Part shown: in pieces, positions 58,276 through 64,000 of the stretch
Numbering within the stretch: position 1 is the first letter of the stretch
Layout: every line of letters starts with the position of its first letter
Origin: Kappaphycus alvarezii
Lineage: Eukaryota > Rhodophyta > Florideophyceae > Gigartinales > Solieriaceae
DNA length: 64,000 bases
Direction of reading: 5' to 3'
Assembly: GCA_002205965.3 (NCBI GenBank)
Contig: NADL03000692.1
Span: 62,001 to 126,000 of the forward strand
The notes under the pieces: generated by a model
The model's database searches: none
Told to the model about the DNA's origin: nothing
What the model saw: only the letters and a program-made list of their open reading frames with translations
Made by a program: the position numbers and the translations under genes

Positions 58276-59454
58276 GGCTGGTAGTTGCCAGTGAAGTAGT
58301 GTACTTATTGTACACTACTGTACTTAACCATAAAAAATCATTAAAAACCACTAGGTGAAAAGATAGAAAGTACAGTAGGTTACCCTAAAAATCGTCATAG
58401 ATAGTACTAGAAACACATAGAAATCACCTTCCAGCAACTTTTACCAACACGACCCCGTTCTCAAACTGCAACCCGGTGCAGTATACAGTGAGCTCGATCA
58501 GCTCAAGCTAGAAGTCGGTCAACCCTTGCACACCCCCTCCAAGTCGCAACACAGACATCCTTCCCGGCAACCAAGCACCAAGCATCCAACCTTTGAAGGC
58601 TTGCACTCCCAAAGGCTTCCATCTCCTCTTGCGCCCCGTCTTCGCCTCGAAGCTCAGTGTTGGTTCAAGTCAGACAAAGCTTCCGTGACTGGCCCATCCA
58701 CTGAGCGTGTACAGGCGAAGGAATACGATGGTATCGTCATCGCAAACTCCATCTTGGAGTAGTAGGATGGCGCACAAAAACAGACCGCCCGTCGTTCAAC
58801 AGACGGGAGGGCTCCGCGGCTGGAGCTAGCTTGCAAGACGGCAAGAAAGAGGCCTTCCAAATTCCCTGATACCACTCCGCAACCCCTGCGTTATCTCAAG
58901 ACTGCAGAATACTTCTCGCTGGACCAAGTCCGTCGCGGAACAAACAAGAGTAGGCTTTTTCGTCTTGCCGGCCGTCCATATGTTATCAAGATTACTAGAT
59001 GTGGCAAAGTGGCGAGAAGGAAAAACCTGCTTCGGTACAACTGTCTTACTATGAAGCTGCCCTCCTCTTTTGCGAGAATACGGCAACATTGCCGCCTCTA
59101 GAGAACTGACGAACGGGATCGACAGAGAAATAGCATTAAGACTGGGCCTAACCGAGTCTCTTCTAGATCGTGAAGACCATGCGGAGTACCCGTAATTTCC
59201 GGCGTGGACAATCTCTTCCGTGGTTTGTAAAATACTAGAATGTGTACAAGATTGCTTCATATGGCAGTACTTTGCCGTCGACGTAGATAAAGAGGAAGAG
59301 CCCCCTATCGAATTGTACACTTTCTCATTCCAGGAGGCGCCCCCAAGGAGCCGGTCTTCATAATCCCCTGAAAGGGACATAAACAAGAGCAGAGAGATGT
59401 TATCGTTGTTCACACGTTGTTCGGAGGAAGCTAGCTTCCCGTGTTGGAGCCATC
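58276..59454. other. intergenic, no gene recognised
   Basis: A 195-codon minus-strand frame (59413-58826) is open but Ser-rich, without any motif. Plus-strand frames in the same place look equally coding-like (for instance EEPPIELYTFSFQEAP near 59,310). Short TGTAC repeats lie at 58,293-58,325. Confidence 0.3.
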
Positions 59455-59825
59455 ATGATGATAGACTCTTGGAGACTGAAGCACCCCAACAGTTATTATA
59501 AGTTACTCTTTCCGATGTCGAGGGCCGCTTCGCCTTTGGCACCCCCATTCCTAGACAAGAGACTTTCAGTTCCCTTTCGCGACTTTGAAAGTCGCTGCAT
59601 GCAGGCATCCGCAGCGACAGTACTTTATCTCGTATTTGGAAAGGACACGACAGAGCATTATTGGTCTCGCGATTACGAGAATTATTATGAAACCTTGATC
59701 AGCTAGGTTACCGTCCTCGCTGCACTTCATTTGCCGATGTCCTGAAAGGTTTGAACCGCGTTCGTCCCAGTCCCGTGTTCTTGAGTCATTTTCGCGTTGA
59801 CGAAACTCCGCGCGGCCGCTTCAAG
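59455..59825 (+). pseudogene. unrecognised protein fragment
   Basis: An 83-codon ORF (FESRCMQASAATVLYLVFGK, HYWSRDYENYYETL) continues after a one-base shift as LDQLGYRPRCTSFADVLKGL then NRVRPSPVFLSHFRV. The two parts look like one interrupted protein. I cannot assign a family. Confidence 0.3.
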
Positions 59826-60004
59826 TAGTCTTCGAAAGCGGGATAGAAGTGATCTTGACGTCAACTGGATCCACGGTTTACCTGGTTCTCCTTCAAGCGA
59901 TATTAATGTGGCGGCGGTTACAGGACACCGCGAGGCTCAGCATGTCGTATGATCCGACGCTAGGAAGAACCATACTCATATATCATTGTGCAGAATAGTA
60001 TGCT

Positions 60005-60250
60005 ATGCGGTTCTGTGAGGCTTCTCTGAAGATTTGCTGCGGGGAGGAAGATCCGGAAGACTTTCTGAAGATTGCCGATGTACGAAGAGTGACGTTGGCA
60101 GGTAAGCGAGATATCCCTTCCCGAGGTCATAGTATCCCGGCCGCCTCATCAGATCCGGTGAATAAAAAGAGAAGACGCCTTCGCTACAAACCGACCGTAG
60201 GTTCTTCTTCATCTGGTAAGAGGTATAGGAGCGAACAAGAAAGTCGTTAG
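60005..60250 (+). CDS. hypothetical basic protein fragment, 81 aa
   Basis: The ORF ends with a Lys/Arg/Ser-rich tail (NKKRRRLRYKPTVGSSSSGK) like a nuclear localisation segment. Its upstream part (ICCGEEDPEDFLKIADVRRV) is unrecognised. It might be the last exon of a broken gene. Confidence 0.3.
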   Translation: MRFCEASLKICCGEEDPEDFLKIADVRRVTLAGKRDIPSRGHSIPAASSDPVNKKRRRLRYKPTVGSSSSGKRYRSEQESR

Positions 60251-60589
60251 TTGGTTACAGGTCCCACAGTACATTCAAGAAATATTGGTTGGTGCGTGTG
60301 AGGTAGTACCAGTAAAGCTCCATGATTGGGTAACAGAGGGTGTAATATGAAATATTTTCTCGGGTCTAAATGTGAAATGATACAGCCTATTACTCAACAA
60401 GACAATAAAAAACATAAACAGAATTGAAGAAAGGGATAAAACGATAGCTATCCAGCAATCCTAGATCTTCAGGTGGCTCTGGCTCAAGACGAAAGGAACT
60501 AGCCCCCTTAGGTGGATGGCGTGGGGTTAATGGCGACCCGGTTAATGGCGAACCCCTGTATGAGATAACCATTATCGGGGATGTACAAC

Positions 60590-62294
60590 TTTCCAAACGC
60601 GACAAGGTCCGTAATAGCGAGACTGGAGGGAAGGCCACTTAGCGGCCGATGTTAACACCTGGCCATGCATCACCAGAATACAGTCCCCTACGTTAAAGAT
60701 ACGATGCTCTGTCGAGGTTGAATCAACAATTCTACGAATCTGTTCCTCTCGACGCTGAGCTCGGAGGGCAAAGGAGGCCAGAAGTTTCAACTTGCGATGT
60801 GTATCAGAAGCGCTTTCTATGAACGCGATGGGGTCAAATGGACTCATTCGCAGAACTACTCCAAACATCAGTTCGAACTGCGAAGCTCCAGCGGAAAGGC
60901 GACGGCGGCGATATACGTACAAGACACGGGGCAAACATTCTTCCCAATCTATCCCTTGGCCGGCGACCATCTTCTTCATAGCGGTTTTGATGGTTCGCAC
61001 CATCCATTCGGCTCTACCATTAGACATAGGAGCATACGAGAGAACGATGGTCCAGGTAATTCCATGTTTCTTCATGAAATCAGCGATGGCGGCAGCGGTG
61101 AAACACCCACAGTTGTCGGAGATATTAGTATTCGGGGGCTAAAAGGGTGCATAACTCCCCTCTCTATGAACTGAGCGACAGTTGCGGCCGATGAGTCTGC
61201 GGTGGCAACTGCGATTGGCCAACCTGTCAAATGCTCGACGACGATGAGCAGATACTTATTCCCTGCGTTTTATATCAGTAGAGGTCCTCGAAGTCTATCG
61301 AGTAAGTTTCGAAGATATTAGTTAATGTGGCATTCAAAGTCGTGCGGTACGGCGGAAAAGGCCTCGTCTTCTGGCACCCTTTGCAACTTTTCACGTAGTT
61401 TTGAATTTCTCGGTGCATCTGCGGCCAGCAATAACGGTATGCGACAATTTTTTTTTGTCGTCTGTGTCAACGTCGTCATGAAAGGTCTTCAATATCGTGG
61501 CCCTGTACTTCATAAAATGTACAGGTTTTAGTCCATTTCTTGTACGTCTGAGAAACTGTCCTTCCCAAATCATGAAGCTTTTAGACATACGCTTGACCGA
61601 AAAACGCTTTTCCTCATCATCAACTCGGAGCTTCAAAACTTGCAAATGACGTGCGACGTCGAGAAGGAAAAGCTCAAAAGTGGATTCTCTTCTGTATTGG
61701 CAGAATCCAGCACCGCAACTAATTCTCCTATGTCAGTTTCAAAGGTAGGAAACGATCCGTCTGTTACTGCATGCGAAAGGTAGTCAGCTGCTCCGTTCCC
61801 CGCACCTGACCTGTACTCTACCTCGAATTCATACTCCGCAAGGAAGTCCGTACAGCGCCCCAGCCTTCCGTGAATGTCATTTTTTTGAAGCATAACGAAG
61901 GGCTTGATGGTCGGTAATAAGCTTGAGGGGCTCCTTCTATAACAGAAACACCCTAAATTTCCTTAAAGCGAAAATGACGTCGAGGTCCTCCCTCTCGCAG
62001 GCGGAATAGTTACGCTCTGCTCATTTCATCGTCCTGCTTGCCTGCTGCACGTGATGAATCTTGCGCATCTTCCTTCTCTTCGGCCAGAACTGCCCCAACG
62101 GCGACATTAGAAGCGTTGCTTTCCACGGTTAAGGGGGACTCATAGTCCGGGAAAGCTAGCACCGGCAGAGAAGTAAGTTCTTCTTTCAAGGTTTCGAAGG
62201 CGTCAGTCATCTCTTCAGTCCTCTCGAAATTCTTTTTACCCGAAATTTCTGCTTGAAGGGCAGCAAAGGGCTCACGATAGTGCCAGTTTCGCAA
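60590..62294 (-). pseudogene. Ty3/gypsy pol pseudogene: RNase H and integrase
   Basis: The minus strand begins within the RT-RNase H connection (MTDAFETLKEELTSLPVLAF). RNase H follows with LTVESNASNVAVGAVLAEEK, where the usual catalytic TDAS is ESNAS, then LITDHQALRYA-like sequence and LAEYEFEVEYRSGAGNGAAD near 61,810. The integrase zinc segment lies near 61,550-61,370 and ends with C..C. The integrase core shows ISDNCGCFTAAAIADFMKKH near 61,110 and MSNGRAEWMVRTIKTAMKKM near 61,020. The C-terminal part ends RIFNVGDCILVMHGQ then YYGPCRVWKV near 60,640. RT, protease and gag are absent. Frameshifts and the Asp-to-Asn change make it inactive. Confidence 0.85.
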
Positions 62295-62465
62295 GAAAAC
62301 GGTTTACTATGACAGCACAGCATCTGGGACAGCTCAGAAGGAATGCCCAGATATTATATGATATTGACCCAGTATAAAACGCTACTGTAGCCACTAGATT
62401 TAATTTTTTATGGTGGGCTAGCTCTACACTGCACTGTGCTTTACTTTCAAATACAGTGCAGGGGG

Positions 62466-62488
62466 GCTATAAAAAGTCTATATAAGGG
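62466..62488 (+). promoter_or_regulatory. tandem TATA-like boxes
   Basis: GCTATAAAAAG is followed 12 bases later by CTATATAAGGG, then a GC-rich stretch starting about 30 bases downstream. This is a strong core-promoter look, perhaps of a plus-strand LTR. No clear ORF follows, so its gene may be lost. Confidence 0.4.
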
Positions 62489-63143
62489 CTTGCGTACTGA
62501 GTAGCGGAGCAAGCCCAAGACAAGAAGAATCATCAGCCACCAGACAGAGGAATAAGGAGAAGCCAACCCATCGAGCACAACGGTCAGTAGTTGTGTCTGA
62601 CATCGTAAGCTCGGCTTGTGTGGCTTTCAGTAGATTTCCACCAGCAACCTTGCTGCGTATTACACGTGTCATTCCTTTTGGGCTGTGATACTTCAGTTTG
62701 TGGAACATTTGGAGTCTGCAAAAAAGAGAGCATTCGACAATGACTGCACCGCTTGCCGAATGAGACAAATATTTGCACCCTAGTTGAATAGGCCAGCTTT
62801 GTTTTTTTATCTGTCATATCATACTTATTACAGATTATGGTAACTAACTTGCCCTGATGTTTCGAACCATTCTCCACTTGGACAATTTGTAATCATCTTT
62901 ACTTCGTGTGTAGTATTGTAAAATCTTGGACAATAATCTAACCCTAAACTCTTTCCTTACAATAGATGCACTGTTGCGAGTGCGGAAAAAACGTGCATCA
63001 TTTGACTCTGCCGCGTCCAACGCGGCCTGCCTGCTGGCTTGTCTCGCGATGACCCTCTAACGACTTTGACCCGGATTAACTCCGTTTCTTGGTGCCCCAT
63101 GCCGACCACTTGTACCAATTATTTGATGCGTTTTGGAACATAG

Positions 63144-63398
63144 GCTAACCTATTTTCAATCATTAAAACACCCCAATTTTTCCCCCTTGAAGCCATTAAC
63201 TGGTGGCCGTATGTTTTGGAACTACCTACGTAGATAGTCGCTAATATCCTCGTCCCGTATCCGTTTTGGCGGTAACTACTGTACTGTACAGTAGAGGATA
63301 CTTTTGTAGAGACATGATCCGCTACCAAGAGCGGATTGACTTGTTCCGACCAGTCAGCATCAGTTTTCAACGGGGGGAATTTTGGGGTTATTGTAATG
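63144..63398. repeat. MITE-like fold-back element
   Basis: The left arm 63144-63186 is the inverse of 43497-43540. The right arm begins at 63372 (GGGGGGAATTTTGGGGTTAT). Between the arms lies ACTACTGTACTGTACAGTAG near 63,277. The element is about 255 bp and has no coding capacity. Confidence 0.55.
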
Positions 63399-63487
63399 CA
63401 TGGAAGATGTGGTCGGTTATATCCACGCCGCTGATGCGTTATGCTGGATTAGTCGTCACCGATAGGTAACACTGCATGACTTTCCTT

Positions 63488-64000
63488 ACAGGGCCGGCTC
63501 AATGCCAGCGAGCAGGCATGTCGTGTTAGACATGACGGCCGCGCCAGCGTGCCTTTGGGTAAGCACCGCTCGAACCATTCCATAGGTCTCCATCGCTCGA
63601 ACGGCACGTTCGGCGCGACATCGGTTAGCATCGCTTACGCGTCTGGGTGCCAGCCTCCCAGGGTGGATATTGGGATAGGCACAAGCCTTCCTCTAGAAGC
63701 CGTCGCGAGCAGTGGTTCATACCTTCTACGTTTGGCGGAGATGGCTGCGTTTAGGGAGGTGAGTGGGTTGAAAGTACGCACTCTCCTATTGGAGGGCCCA
63801 AGGGGATTGACGAACGTGACGTCAAAAAAGGTCCGTTCCTCCGTTGCTACTCATTGCCTGGATATCCGGCCTTGTGCAGTGAAGCCCCTGTCGCCGCTCA
63901 ATGTCCAGATGACGGGCTGCCCTCTGCAGGTCTTGGGCGAGGAGGAAGACTTGACGGTCGTGTCGTCGGGTTCGGTGCCCACCACGCAGGCAGTGCATGA
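63488..64000 (+). CDS. hypothetical protein, partial at right edge
   Basis: One frame is open for about 170 codons from 63,488 to the window end with no stop, in GC-rich sequence. It includes PRVDIGIGTSLPLEAVASSG, then SYLLRLAEMAAFREVSGL, then CPLQVLGEEEDLTVVSSGSV. The first ATG inside it is near 63,739; a better start could be missing because of a frameshift upstream. I do not recognise the family. A retroelement gag or protease region is possible but unproved. Confidence 0.35.

Larger units (their letters stand above)
62295..63487. other. intergenic with promoter-like and fold-back elements
   Basis: No gene is supported in this stretch. It holds two TATA-like boxes at 62466-62488 and a fold-back element at 63144-63398. 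Confidence 0.4.

Noticed and set aside
58950..59345. HORMA-domain gene on the plus strand
   Set aside because: Only the ending IELYTFSFQ looked like HORMA. The rest of the domain could not be found in any frame.
58826..59413. 195-codon minus-strand ORF
   Set aside because: Ser-rich, no motif, and the plus strand looks equally coding-like in the same place.

Overview
This looks like nuclear DNA of a eukaryote, most consistently a plastid-bearing, intron-poor alga, possibly a florideophyte red alga. That assignment is an inference. It rests on nearly intronless coding, a TrpE whose N-terminus looks like an organelle-targeting leader, a plant-like fusion of an FAD oxidoreductase with a cyclopropane-fatty-acid synthase, and a dense mixture of PIF/Harbinger, pogo, CACTA-like, Ty3/gypsy, LINE-type and DIRS-like elements. 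Nothing bacterial (operons, Shine-Dalgarno sites, CRISPR) is visible, and I found no rRNA or convincing tRNA gene.

Layout. Positions 1-4.2 kb hold two host metabolic genes in tandem on the minus strand: the FAD-oxidoreductase/cyclopropane synthase fusion, which runs off the left edge, and anthranilate synthase component I (trpE). From 4.5 to 9.0 kb there is a LINE-type C-terminal fragment, then a compact two-gene retroelement with a DIRS/Ngaro-like reverse transcriptase flanked by 307-bp direct repeats. From 9 to 11.6 kb lie palindromes, a polypyrimidine tract and a decayed PIF/Harbinger transposase. From about 11.6 to 25.9 kb the base composition falls sharply: this AT-rich island holds almost no recognisable coding sequence apart from one DDE transposase relic near its right end.

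From 26 to 38 kb is a graveyard of transposons: three different pogo-type transposases, all on the minus strand, a second Harbinger copy and a Myb/SANT-like accessory gene. A D-amino-acid oxidase gene follows (38.7-39.8 kb), then several LINE pieces (40.2-43.3 kb). Next come an unrecognised minus-strand gene (45.3-46.6 kb) and a GnT-IV (GT54)-like glycosyltransferase pseudogene (47.0-48.0 kb). From 49.4 to 56.5 kb lie a CACTA/TNP2 transposase and, convergent with it, a gene that seems to join a DDE-type transposase to a PD-(D/E)XK nuclease. From 58 to 64 kb are fragments, a degraded Ty3/gypsy pol, a small fold-back element and an ORF leaving the right edge.

Almost every gene, host or transposon, is interrupted by single-base frameshifts while the protein sequence on either side stays conserved. 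This means either widespread decay or uncorrected indels in a long-read assembly. The glycosyltransferase carries three in-frame stop codons, so at least that gene looks truly dead. Only the DIRS-like element has intact ORFs, and its terminal repeats are about 98% identical, so it is the youngest element here.
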